From: an uncultured Lachnospiraceae bacterium
GTDB lineage: Bacteria; Bacillota; Clostridia; Lachnospirales; Lachnospiraceae
Reading direction: 5' to 3'
Assembly (NCBI GenBank): GCA_947179245.1
Contig: CAMXBD010000004.1
Location: 1-49,925 of the forward strand
DNA: 49,925 nucleotides
Shown: positions 1-8,144 of the stretch, piece after piece
How the letters are laid out: the number at the start of each line of letters is the position of its first letter
How positions within the stretch are numbered: the stretch's first letter is position 1
The notes under the pieces: generated by a model
Told to the model about the DNA's origin: nothing
The model's database searches: none
The model's input: only the letters and a program-made list of their open reading frames with translations
Position numbers and translations under genes: made by a program

Positions 1-696
1 ATCGGCTTTAAGACACACGCAGTTAAAAATACTATGATCATCGGCGGCGGCAAATCCGCTTATTACCTTGCTTCCCAACTTCTTCACATGGGAATTTCCG
101 TCAAGATTATTGAGAGTGATGTCAAACGCTGCGAAGAGTTGAGTATCCTGCTGCCCAAAGCGATCATCATCAACGGTGACGGAACCAATGAAGGACTTCT
201 CAAAGAAGAAGGGATTGAATACGCGGAATCTTTCGTCCCGCTGACAGGTATCGATGAAGAGAATATTATGCTCACTCTTCACGCCAAAATGGTCTCTCAG
301 GCAAAAGTAATCACGAAGATCAACCGTATCACCTTTGACGACGTGGTAAGCAATCTGGATCTCGGCAGTGTTATTTACCCGAAATTCATTACTTCCGAGG
401 CGATTATCGCCTACGTTCGTGCGAAAAAAGATTCCATGAACAGCAATATAGAGACACTTTACCATATGTTTGACTCCCGCGTAGAGGCAATCGAGTTTCG
501 TGTGGAAAACGAATCCAAAGTCACCAATATCCCGCTGGCAGAGCTTTCCTTAAAAAAAGGACTGTTAATCTCTTTTATCAATCGGAACGGCTCTATCATC
601 ATTCCGAGTGGACAGGATTCCATCAAGGTCGGCGATACGGTCATGATCGTTACCACTCACACAGGTTTTAACTCCATTCAGGACATTTTAAACTAA
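1..696 (+). CDS. trkA: Trk potassium uptake regulator TrkA, C-terminal half (partial)
   Basis: The reading frame is open from base 1, so the gene starts upstream of the window; only the last 231 codons are present, about half of a usual two-module TrkA of about 450 residues. What is visible is the second RCK module: a nucleotide-binding Rossmann start (IGGGKSAYYLA) with the acidic residues of IIESD at the end of the second strand, then a TrkA_C domain ending in a VGDTVMIVT strand. TrkA is the peripheral cytoplasmic subunit that gates the TrkH/TrkG channel in response to NAD(H) or ATP. It is 17 bp upstream of trkH, with a GAGGAA ribosome site between, so the two are one operon. Identity is secure. 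Confidence 0.93.
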   Translation: MGFKTHAVKNTMIIGGGKSAYYLASQLLHMGISVKIIESDVKRCEELSILLPKAIIINGDGTNEGLLKEEGIEYAESFVPLTGIDEENIMLTLHAKMVSQAKVITKINRITFDDVVSNLDLGSVIYPKFITSEAIIAYVRAKKDSMNSNIETLYHMFDSRVEAIEFRVENESKVTNIPLAELSLKKGLLISFINRNGSIIIPSGQDSIKVGDTVMIVTTHTGFNSIQDILN

Positions 697-713
697 CAGA
701 GGAATTAAGAGAG

Positions 714-2186
714 ATGAACAGTTCAATCATTCGTTATATTCTGGGATCTATTTTAAAGACAGAAGCTGCCCTGCTTCTGCTTCCCTGTATCGTTGCACTC
801 ATTTACACGGAACGGGAAGGCTTATGGTATCTGCCGGTAGCAGCAGCCTGCTTTATGTTAGGTTTTCTAATGACAAGAAGGAAACCCAAGGATAATGTGT
901 TCTATCTGAAAGAGGGCTGTATCGCCACGGCGCTAAGCTGGATATTCCTAAGCTTTTTTGGCTGCCTGCCTTTTTGTCTGACAGGTGAGATCCCTTCTTT
1001 TACAGATGCTATGTTTGAAACAATCTCCGGATTTACGACCACCGGTGCCAGCATCTTAAGCGATGTGGAGGCGCTCTCACACTGCTCATTGTTCTGGCGC
1101 AGCTTTACACACTGGATTGGCGGCATGGGCGTCTTAGTCTTCCTGCTTGCCATTGTTCCCTTGAGCGGCGGCTCCAACATCAATCTGATGCGTGCGGAAA
1201 GCCCCGGTCCTTCTGTTGGCAAGCTTGTCCCGAAAGTAAAATATACGGCAAGAATCCTCTACTTGATTTACCTTGGCATGACTGTCATAGAGATTATTTT
1301 ACTTTTAATCGGCAAAATGCCTCTGTTTGATGCCCTATGTACAGGCTTCGGAACTGCCGGAACCGGAGGATTCGGCATCAAAAATGACAGTTTCGCCAGC
1401 TACTCTCCTTACTTACAATGGGTCGTTACCATATTTATGATTTTGTTCGGCGTCAATTTTAACGCCTATTACCTTGTCCTGTTTGGTAAGATTAAGAAGG
1501 CATTACAAATGGAAGAGGTTCGTTATTATTTACTGACGATCATTGCTGCCGTGGGGATTATTTTCCTGAGTATCCTTGGAACCTGTACCAGCGCTTTCGA
1601 TGCTCTGACACAGTCGGCATTTCAGGTTGCTTCCATTATCACCACCACCGGTTTTTCGACCACAGACTTTAACACATGGACAGGTACCTGCAAAGTTATT
1701 CTCGTCCTTTTAATGTTCGTGGGTGCATGCGCCGGCAGTACCGGAGGCGGTATTAAAGTATCGCGGTTCGTAATACTTTTTAAAACAGTAAAAAAGGAAT
1801 TTACTTCCTTTATCCATCCTAAAAGCATCAAGAAAATTCAAATGGATGATAAGCCCGTAGACCATGAGACTATGCGGACAGTCAATGTGTACATCATTAC
1901 TTTCATGGTAGTTTTCGTCCTGTCCGTATTTCTTGTATCATTTGATGATACGGATCTTGTGACAGGTTTCACAGCAGTTGCCGCTACTATCAACAATATT
2001 GGTCCCGGTCTGGAGATGGTTGGTCCGGCGGCGAATTTCGGCTTCTTCTCCAACTTCGCCAAGTATGTTCTGATGTTTGACATGCTCGCCGGAAGACTGG
2101 AACTGTTCCCGCTGCTGCTTTTGTTCCATCCTAGTATCTGGAAGGATTTGTTTGCTTATAAAAAGAGCGTGCGTAAAAGGAAATAG
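714..2186 (+). CDS. trkH: Trk potassium uptake membrane subunit TrkH
   Basis: Integral membrane protein of 490 residues, normal length for TrkH/KtrB. It carries repeated selectivity-filter-like loops: TTGAS near residue 109, GTAGTGGFG near 219, TTTGFS near 311 and a last glycine-rich loop TINNIGPG near 426. These correspond to the four pore loops of the SKT family, and many hydrophobic helices surround them. It forms the K+ path that the upstream TrkA gates. The start has AGAGGAA 8-10 bases upstream. Its 3' end overlaps the convergent MATE gene by 56 bp, which leaves no room for an intergenic terminator. Confidence 0.95.
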   Translation: MNSSIIRYILGSILKTEAALLLLPCIVALIYTEREGLWYLPVAAACFMLGFLMTRRKPKDNVFYLKEGCIATALSWIFLSFFGCLPFCLTGEIPSFTDAMFETISGFTTTGASILSDVEALSHCSLFWRSFTHWIGGMGVLVFLLAIVPLSGGSNINLMRAESPGPSVGKLVPKVKYTARILYLIYLGMTVIEIILLLIGKMPLFDALCTGFGTAGTGGFGIKNDSFASYSPYLQWVVTIFMILFGVNFNAYYLVLFGKIKKALQMEEVRYYLLTIIAAVGIIFLSILGTCTSAFDALTQSAFQVASIITTTGFSTTDFNTWTGTCKVILVLLMFVGACAGSTGGGIKVSRFVILFKTVKKEFTSFIHPKSIKKIQMDDKPVDHETMRTVNVYIITFMVVFVLSVFLVSFDDTDLVTGFTAVAATINNIGPGLEMVGPAANFGFFSNFAKYVLMFDMLAGRLELFPLLLLFHPSIWKDLFAYKKSVRKRK

Positions 2187-3474
2187 AAAGTATTGTGGCT
2201 ATCGTCCAGCCGATAGGCCATGCACACCATATGCCTACCGCGCTCCCTGTCCATCCCGACAGGACAAAGGCCAGAACCACCCGCAGGATCAGGTCGGTGA
2301 AAGTGGCCGCCATAAACTGACGCATAGCGCTGATTCCCCGGAGTATCCCGTCTGCAACTAATTTGGATGAGATGACAAAGTAGAAGGGCGATAATATCCA
2401 CAAAAACTGCTTTCCGGTCATGAGCGCCGCGGCAGAACCTTTTTCCATAAACAGAAGGAGCAGATACCTTCCAAAGAATATATAAAGGATACAGAACGGA
2501 ATGCACAGGCACCATACCATTTTCACTCCTGCCCGGAATCCCTCTTTGATCCGCCCGTGTTTGTGAGCGCCAAGATTCTGTGCTGAGAAATTAGAGATTC
2601 CGTTTCCGATCGTAGTAAATGACGTGATAACCAGATTATTCAATTTCACTGCGGCAGAGTAACCTGCCATGACAGATGCTCCAAAGCCATTGATCACACT
2701 CTGAATCAGAATATTTCCTACCGAAATAAAGCTCTGCTGTAAGATACTTGGTATTGCGATCACCATAATCTTTTTCAAAAGTTCCCGATCAAACAGTGAC
2801 GGTTTCCCCTGAATCTGAATTTTCTTAAGTCTCATCCATACAGTAAGAACAGCCAGTATACAACTGATTCCCTGACACAAGAAGGTTGCCCACGCGACAC
2901 CAGCCACCCCCATATCAAACGCTTTTACAAACAAAATATCCACGGCAATATTTGATGTGGAAGATACCGCCAGAAAATAAAACGGCGTTTTGGAATCACC
3001 TAGCGCAGAGAAAATTCCAGTTGCGATATTGTAAAAGAATACAAATGGAAGACCCCATACATAAATATCCAGATACAGCTTCGAGTCTGCGAATACTTCC
3101 TGCGGTGTTCGGATCAGCCGAAGCAGAGGACTGCACCCCAGAATACCGGCAAACATCAGCATGCCACAGAGAAAAGCACTGAAAATACATGCTGTCGATA
3201 CCGCAGTTTTCAGTCTGCTATAATCCTTTGCCCCGAAAAGCTGTGAAACAATCACAGAGCACCCCATATTGCATCCAAAAGCAAAAGCGATAAAGATCAA
3301 TGTGACCTCATAGCTGTTTCCGACAGCCGCCAGCGCATTTTCCCCGATGAATTTACCAGCCACCAGACTGTCCGCTATATTGTATAGTTGCTGGAAAATA
3401 ATGCTGCCAAACAGAGGAAGACAGAATTTCCACAATACTGTCTCCGGCTTTCCAACCGTCAAATCTTTGTTCAT
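2131..3474 (-). CDS. MATE family multidrug/Na+ antiporter
   Basis: A 447-residue, roughly 12-helix membrane protein. The N-terminal pattern (PLFGSIIFQQLYNIADSLV, then GENALAAVGNS and FGCNMGCSVIVSQ) is typical of the bacterial NorM/DinF-type MATE exporters that use Na+ or H+ gradients to expel cationic compounds. The start has AAAGGA 9 bases upstream. It is divergent from a LysR regulator 111 bp away, so that regulator probably controls it. The substrate cannot be read from the sequence. Its C-terminal codons lie inside the convergent end of trkH. Confidence 0.9.
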   Translation of the reverse strand: MNKDLTVGKPETVLWKFCLPLFGSIIFQQLYNIADSLVAGKFIGENALAAVGNSYEVTLIFIAFAFGCNMGCSVIVSQLFGAKDYSRLKTAVSTACIFSAFLCGMLMFAGILGCSPLLRLIRTPQEVFADSKLYLDIYVWGLPFVFFYNIATGIFSALGDSKTPFYFLAVSSTSNIAVDILFVKAFDMGVAGVAWATFLCQGISCILAVLTVWMRLKKIQIQGKPSLFDRELLKKIMVIAIPSILQQSFISVGNILIQSVINGFGASVMAGYSAAVKLNNLVITSFTTIGNGISNFSAQNLGAHKHGRIKEGFRAGVKMVWCLCIPFCILYIFFGRYLLLLFMEKGSAAALMTGKQFLWILSPFYFVISSKLVADGILRGISAMRQFMAATFTDLILRVVLAFVLSGWTGSAVGIWCAWPIGWTIATILSISFYARSFYKQTNPSRY

Positions 3475-3585
3475 ATAATCATATCCTTTCCCGAATTTAA
3501 TTTACTTCTTTCCGAAGTTGTATTATAATACGTCTTAACTGATATGAAAAATATATATAATATATTGGAGATATATAAAAAATAT

Positions 3586-4503
3586 ATGGATATCGATTTT
3601 GAATATTATAAAATCTTCTATTTTGTAGCAAAATACGGGAATATAACGAAAGCCGCCACAGCGTTAGGAAGTAACCAGCCGAATGTGACACGTACTATGA
3701 AACTGTTAGAATCACAGTTAAATTGCAGATTATTTATCCGCGAGGCAAGAGGGATCAGTTTAACAGAAGAGGGGGAACTTCTCTATTCCCATGTGGAAAT
3801 TGCGTGCCGGCATTTGTTGAATGCACAGGAAGAAATATTCAGACAGGACTCACAAAGAGGCGGCAGTGTGGAGATTGGCGCAACAGATACGGCACTGCAT
3901 CTGTTCCTGCTAAATGCACTGCATGATTTCAAACAGGAATATCCTGCAATCAGAATTAAGATCCATAATCACACTACGCTTGAGACGGTAAAACATCTGA
4001 CGAACGGCAAACTGGACTTTGCGGTGATCACAACCCCTTTTGAAACGCCTAAGACATTTTCCTCTATCAAGGCACTGGACTTTGCAGAAATACTGGTAGG
4101 CGGATCGCAGTATGCAAATTTATGTGACACAGCCTTAGACCTGAAAGATATCAAACAATATCCATGGATTGGTTTAAGCCGTGGGAGCGCCACCTACGAG
4201 CTGTACAGAAACTTTTTTATCGAACACAAAATAGACCTTGAACCCGATATGGAAGTTACGACTGCCGACCTCATGCTGCCGCTGATCGAGAACAATTTGG
4301 GCATCGGCTTTGTACCGGAAACACTGGCTTTGCCTTTATTGAAAGAAAAGAAGCTTGTGCAGATTCATCTCACCTGTGAGATTCCGAAACGTTCCATACA
4401 GATTGTCTCGGATAAAGAACGCGGGAAGGGGCTGGCGGCGGATACGTTTTACAAGTATCTCAAGAACCGCCCCGTAACGCTCTCCGCATTAAGCGCAATC
4501 TGA
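3586..4503 (+). CDS. LysR family transcriptional regulator
   Basis: 305 residues from the chosen start. The N-terminal winged helix reads FYFVAKYGNITKAATALGSNQPNVTRTMKLLE in overlapping parts, the standard LTTR DNA-binding pattern. It is followed by a periplasmic-binding-like effector domain (VEIGATDTAL, LDFAVITTPFE, GIGFVPETLA). An upstream ATG at 3544 is in frame but has no ribosome site and adds a lysine/isoleucine-rich tail; the ATG at 3586 aligns with LTTR N-termini and has GGAG about 15 bases upstream, so spacing is loose. Divergent from the MATE gene, a common regulator-target arrangement. The inducer is unknown. Confidence 0.88.
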   Translation: MDIDFEYYKIFYFVAKYGNITKAATALGSNQPNVTRTMKLLESQLNCRLFIREARGISLTEEGELLYSHVEIACRHLLNAQEEIFRQDSQRGGSVEIGATDTALHLFLLNALHDFKQEYPAIRIKIHNHTTLETVKHLTNGKLDFAVITTPFETPKTFSSIKALDFAEILVGGSQYANLCDTALDLKDIKQYPWIGLSRGSATYELYRNFFIEHKIDLEPDMEVTTADLMLPLIENNLGIGFVPETLALPLLKEKKLVQIHLTCEIPKRSIQIVSDKERGKGLAADTFYKYLKNRPVTLSALSAI

Positions 4504-4614
4504 TCCGGCGTTCCAGCGGCAATAATCTTCCCGGACAGATGAATTCTGGCTAGAAAATATCGATATAACATCGCATAGCATATTACAATATCGTATATAA
4601 CCTGTCAGATTGTA

Positions 4615-4642
4615 TTGCCCTTTCCAACGGTTTCTGTTAAAT
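4615..4642 (+). promoter_or_regulatory. Probable promoter of type I toxin mRNA
   Basis: TTGCCC, 16 bp, TTAAAT would start RNA near 4650, just where the conserved 5' stem sequence GGGTGCTGCC begins. The match to consensus is moderate, so the site is placed partly by position. Confidence 0.4.
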
Positions 4643-4761
4643 GTATCTATGGGTGCTGCCAGAAAACGGTAGGCGGTCAGGCCTTCATACCAGAGGGACT
4701 GAACCCTCTGATTACATAGAAATCCCTGCAAGGGGAAATCTGGGAAAGGAGGGCTTACTTT

Positions 4762-4854
4762 ATGAGTGATTTTGAAATGCTCTCCATCGTGCCAGAAATT
4801 CTTGGAATCATAGTCACGATTTTGATTGCATATATCGGACACACAAAAAAGTAA
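4762..4854 (+). CDS. Small hydrophobic toxin peptide, holin-like type I TA toxin
   Basis: A 30-residue peptide beginning MSDFEMLSIV, with one membrane helix (LGIIVTILIAYIG) and a basic tail ending HTKK. This is the plan of the Firmicutes putative holin-like toxins related to TxpA/BsrG/Fst: short acidic start, single helix, lysine end. It has one of the strongest ribosome sites in the window, AAAGGAGGG at 4745-4753, 8 bases before ATG. The 5' leader (about 110 nt) carries two hairpins (AGAGGG/CCCTCT at 4692-4709, and TCCC/GGGA). The stop codon lies in a 12-bp inverted repeat that ends the antisense RNA. Expected to insert into the host membrane when translated. Function is inferred from form and context, not from a close named relative. 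Confidence 0.75.
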   Translation: MSDFEMLSIVPEILGIIVTILIAYIGHTKK

Positions 4855-4932
4855 CCGCCCCTCGCCAAGGATTACGGTTACTTTTTAAGTATCTAATCTA
4901 GGGCTGACCGTCTATCGGCAGTACCCTTTTGT
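4843..4932 (-). ncRNA. Antisense antitoxin RNA of the type I TA locus
   Basis: About 90 nt, from a consensus promoter at 4939-4967 to a perfect 12-bp hairpin (arms 4846-4857 and 4875-4886) followed on this strand by a T-run. It is complementary to the last toxin codons and to the 3' untranslated part of the toxin mRNA, the usual arrangement for RatA/SR4-type antitoxins. Ends are estimated from the promoter and terminator positions. Confidence 0.7.
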
Positions 4933-4940
4933 CTTTTTAT
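4901..4940 (+). terminator. Terminator of toxin mRNA with long-range pairing arm
   Basis: GGGCTGACCG ... CGGCAGTACCC can fold, and is followed by CTTTTGTCTTTTT. The same sequence read on the other strand matches 15 of 20 bases at 4651-4670, so the mRNA 5' and 3' ends can also pair with each other. Confidence 0.6.
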
Positions 4941-4967
4941 TGTAACAAACTCTCTTGTGGATGTCAA
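4939..4967 (-). promoter_or_regulatory. Promoter of antisense antitoxin RNA
   Basis: TTGACA (4962-4967), exactly 17 bp, TACAAT (4939-4944) on the minus strand: a near-perfect sigma-A promoter firing into the 3' end of the toxin gene. It is clearly stronger than the toxin promoter, as expected for a labile RNA antitoxin. Confidence 0.82.
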
Positions 4968-5030
4968 ATTCAACCACTTTATAAACTTTTTTGAAGTAGT
5001 TCACTAATAGACTTCCTCGGCATAACCCAC

Positions 5031-7307
5031 TCACATCACCGCCTCATTCCGCAACGCTTCAACCAGACTATCCCGCAATATCCTCCTGCCGCCTATTCCA
5101 TAAGCAAGCGCAACCGCCCCAAATATCGCCATGATAAAAACCATAATCGGCGCGTAAGGCGCCTGTGCCCAGAACTCCACAGGATTCAGATAACTCGCCT
5201 TAATCATGAACGATACCACTAACACCGTAACCGGCAGTGTAATCAAAACAGGGCGTCCCGCAATCACCAGCATCTCGATGCGAAACATTTTCTTTAACCC
5301 ATCCGGCGTCATACCCACGGAAAGATATCTTGCACATTCACGCCGTCTCTGTCTGATAAATCCCAACGTATAGGAAAAGACATTAGCAATTCCTATGATG
5401 GCAAGCAAGGCGCAGAATACGCCGATAACAATCTGATACCCCAAAATAAGCTGGTCATTTGTTATTTTTTCCTGCACGCGGTTCTCTATCTCCACAGCAT
5501 ACTTCAAGCCGATTATCCGTGTCAGAGTTTCTTCGATTCTATTTAATTGTAACAATGTCTCTCCGGTCTGATTCAGTGATGTAATCTGTCTTTCCTGTTC
5601 ATCCGATTCATCTCCTTGCATACAAGAAGTATTTCTGTCTGTCAGAACACGAATATATACATCGGACTCGATGGCTGTGTCCTGCCCAATCTTTCCCGCT
5701 ATGTTTTTCCACAAAGATAACGGTATCACATGCACCAACGTGTAATCGTCGTATTCCTCTCGTAAAACAGGCTCCTGCTCCGTGTAGCCGAGAACCGGAA
5801 TCTCAATATCCTGCAATATCGTACTGTCACGATTTTCCTTTACATAGGGAACATACTCCGGGTAACGGAAGTTACTGTTAATGCTGTCCCATACGCGGTT
5901 GATTATAACCGCTCCGTCCAATCGGGGAACCAAACCAATCTGCTCACAATATTCCCGAAAACCATTATCATCCATTATAACAACAGGTGCCTGAATAAGA
6001 TAGCTTTCCTCCGCCAAGGAATCACCGTCTGCCCTTTGGGCTGTTACTGTCACACGCTCTCCTGCGACTGCTTCCGGTCCTCCCAAAGCATACAGTTCAT
6101 CACTGATTTCCGATTCAGGAACACGCGCTGCCGCCAGTGCCTTTTGATATACCACACTGCTCGATGCTCCCTGTTCCTTCGCCGCATCCTGTACAACTTC
6201 TATTAAGTCAAAATCCTCTATCCTTACATCATGTACCGCCGCCATTACATCCCATACATTCTGATATCTGGCAAAATAAGTATAGTCTGTGCTAATGTTG
6301 GAAAGCTTGAAAAAGCACATCATAATTGTAAACCCGAAAAAAGAAAGAGTCAGGGATAATGTGGAAGTCCTGAGCGCCTTTTTCTGCGCCTTCAGTGCAT
6401 TTCCCGCCAGCTCCCCTTCTATACCAAACAGCATGGACAAAACCGGAGAATACTTCTTTCGTTTAAGCTGCATCTCTCCTGCTCCGCGGATGGCTTCCAA
6501 AGGCGTCAGCTTCGCCAGTTTTCTCGCCGGAATCCACGCTGAGATCAATACAGTCAGTGCAGAGACTATGACCGTCACAAGGAAAATAAGCGGATGATAC
6601 CGGAACGCCACATCATGCCTTCCCGTCATCTGCGCCGCCAGCATATTCATCATTCTTAGCAGACCACAGCTGATTCCTATTCCCACCAGACCGCCGCCTG
6701 CAATAGGCAAAGCACACAGCACTGCCGCTTCCTGTATCAGACAAGTGCGTATCTGCTGTGGTGTAGCTCCTATGCTTGCGAGGATTCCCAGCTGACGGAC
6801 TCTCGCATTCATAGACACCGCAAAAGAATTGTGTATGACAAGAATCAGCGAAAAGCAGACAATCAGCGTGATTGCCACATAGAACGGGAAATTCATTCTC
6901 GGCTTGTCGTCACCCGGAATACGGATAAAATACATTGAAAGCAGCTGATAGTTATATGAAACCTGATCTTTTTCCAACCCGAGTTTTTCTGACATTAATG
7001 TCATATCTTGATAAATTCTGCTTGGTTCGTTGAAATACAAATCAAGTGCGCTTTCATTAATGACAACCTTCTCCACATTGGCAAAACTACGGATCAGATT
7101 CATATCATCCTCACTGAGTTCTCCTACGATGCGTCCCTGCCAGTCTCCCTCTTCCAAGATAACCGATTCCACATCATATACCCACATATTATAGAAAAAA
7201 CTGCACAACAAAGATAACAGCATTGACGCAATTAGAGCCGCCGACATAATAGATATGCTTGACGCACGGTTTTTACGGGCGAAACTGATCGAATATTCTT
7301 TCCACAT
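5031..7307 (-). CDS. ABC transporter permease, FtsX/MacB-type
   Basis: 758 residues from the chosen start. An N-terminal membrane helix is followed by a short outside segment, then an FtsX core (helices around YVAITLIVCFSLILVIHNSF, with GILASIGATPQQI in the cytoplasmic loop), a long middle extracytoplasmic region of about 280 residues, and a second FtsX core near the C-terminus (ARYLSVGMTPDGL). Such two-core permeases pair with MacB/LolD-type ATPases in peptide sensing, peptide export or lipoprotein handling. The ATG at 7307 is 6 bases from GGGAGG; an in-frame ATG at 7313 abuts the same site and the one at 7397 lies inside a hairpin, so both are less likely. It follows its ATPase by 82 bp holding two hairpins. 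Confidence 0.88.
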   Translation of the reverse strand: MWKEYSISFARKNRASSISIMSAALIASMLLSLLCSFFYNMWVYDVESVILEEGDWQGRIVGELSEDDMNLIRSFANVEKVVINESALDLYFNEPSRIYQDMTLMSEKLGLEKDQVSYNYQLLSMYFIRIPGDDKPRMNFPFYVAITLIVCFSLILVIHNSFAVSMNARVRQLGILASIGATPQQIRTCLIQEAAVLCALPIAGGGLVGIGISCGLLRMMNMLAAQMTGRHDVAFRYHPLIFLVTVIVSALTVLISAWIPARKLAKLTPLEAIRGAGEMQLKRKKYSPVLSMLFGIEGELAGNALKAQKKALRTSTLSLTLSFFGFTIMMCFFKLSNISTDYTYFARYQNVWDVMAAVHDVRIEDFDLIEVVQDAAKEQGASSSVVYQKALAAARVPESEISDELYALGGPEAVAGERVTVTAQRADGDSLAEESYLIQAPVVIMDDNGFREYCEQIGLVPRLDGAVIINRVWDSINSNFRYPEYVPYVKENRDSTILQDIEIPVLGYTEQEPVLREEYDDYTLVHVIPLSLWKNIAGKIGQDTAIESDVYIRVLTDRNTSCMQGDESDEQERQITSLNQTGETLLQLNRIEETLTRIIGLKYAVEIENRVQEKITNDQLILGYQIVIGVFCALLAIIGIANVFSYTLGFIRQRRRECARYLSVGMTPDGLKKMFRIEMLVIAGRPVLITLPVTVLVVSFMIKASYLNPVEFWAQAPYAPIMVFIMAIFGAVALAYGIGGRRILRDSLVEALRNEAVM

Positions 7308-7334
7308 ACGCATCCTCCCATTCTTGCTTAACCT

Positions 7335-7390
7335 GCGAGTTTGGGCGTAAGCACAAATCTCGCGATTGAAAAATCCTTGATTTTTCAATC
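7335..7390 (-). promoter_or_regulatory. Double hairpin between ATPase and permease genes
   Basis: A perfect 12-bp inverted repeat, GATTGAAAAATC (7364-7375) and its complement (7379-7390) with a 3-base loop, starts at the ATPase stop codon. Directly behind it is a second stem, GCGAGTTTG/CAAATCTCGC (7335-7363, one bulge). There is no T-run, so an RNA stabiliser, processing site or small palindromic repeat is more likely than a terminator. Confidence 0.55.
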
Positions 7391-8073
7391 TAATCACCCC
7401 GCTTCCTGTCGGCGATGATGCGTCCGTCTTCTATCGTCACAATGCGGTCCGCCTCCAGCGCAACCCTCTCATCGTGGGTAATCAAAAGAATCGTCTGATT
7501 CAGATTGCGGTTGGACAGCTTCAACATATCAACGATTTCTTCCCCATTCCTGCGATCCAGATTGCCGGTGGGTTCGTCTGCCAGCAAAAGCGCCGGACGA
7601 TAAATCAAAGAACGTGCAATCGCCGCACGCTGCTGCTGCCCGCCCGACAGTTGATTTGGTAAGAAATCAAGTTTATCCGCTATCCCAAGCGATGTCACCA
7701 CCTGCTCAAAATATTCCTGATTCACTTTTTTCTTATCTAATAAAAGCGGCATCAAAATATTCTTACGAACAGTCAGCGTCGGAATCAGATTGTAGAATTG
7801 ATACACCAGACCCACTTTTCTCCGACGGAAAATTGCAGACTGCGTCCGGTTCATAGTAGAGATATCTATGCCCTCCACCATGACGTTACCCTCCGTCGGA
7901 GTATCCACTCCGCCCAGAATATGAAGCAGTGTGGATTTACCTGAGCCAGATGCTCCGATAATCGCAACAAACTCTCCCTTTTCCACTGACAGATTGATTC
8001 CATTAAGCGCTGCGACCTGATTGTTCCCAGAGCCATATACTTTTCTAATGTTGTCACATTTTAAGATTTCCAT
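7390..8073 (-). CDS. ABC transporter ATP-binding protein, MacB/LolD-type
   Basis: 227 residues. Walker A GASGSGKST, Q-loop (VYQFYNLIP), signature LSGGQQQR, Walker B ALLLADEPTGNLD and the switch histidine in ITHDER are all intact. The DEPTGNLD form is typical of ATPases serving FtsX-type permeases. It supplies energy to the permease encoded downstream. The ATG at 8073 has GGAG 6 bases upstream; an ATG four codons earlier lacks one. It lies 64 bp behind the histidine kinase gene, a gap with direct repeats that may bind the partner response regulator. Confidence 0.92.
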   Translation of the reverse strand: MEILKCDNIRKVYGSGNNQVAALNGINLSVEKGEFVAIIGASGSGKSTLLHILGGVDTPTEGNVMVEGIDISTMNRTQSAIFRRRKVGLVYQFYNLIPTLTVRKNILMPLLLDKKKVNQEYFEQVVTSLGIADKLDFLPNQLSGGQQQRAAIARSLIYRPALLLADEPTGNLDRRNGEEIVDMLKLSNRNLNQTILLITHDERVALEADRIVTIEDGRIIADRKRGD

Positions 8074-8111
8074 AGTATTCTCCATTCTGCTTTTATATGC
8101 TCCCTCTTAAA

Positions 8112-8144
8112 TTATGATAACAACAGAAAGTGACAACTCAGTGA
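8112..8144 (-). promoter_or_regulatory. Candidate response-regulator site and promoter of ABC genes
   Basis: On the minus strand TCACT occurs twice with an 11-bp period (8140-8144 and 8129-8133, overlapping the kinase stop). A CATAAT -10-like box follows at about 8112-8117. An 11-bp period is usual for OmpR/PhoB-family sites replacing a -35 box. Inference only. Confidence 0.35.

Noticed and set aside
2077-2361. 94-codon plus-strand ORF past trkH
   Set aside because: Out of frame with trkH and opposite the MATE end; no ribosome site.
4489-4842. 117-codon minus-strand ORF
   Set aside because: It is the shadow of the LysR end, the toxin leader and the toxin gene; no ribosome site and no family likeness.
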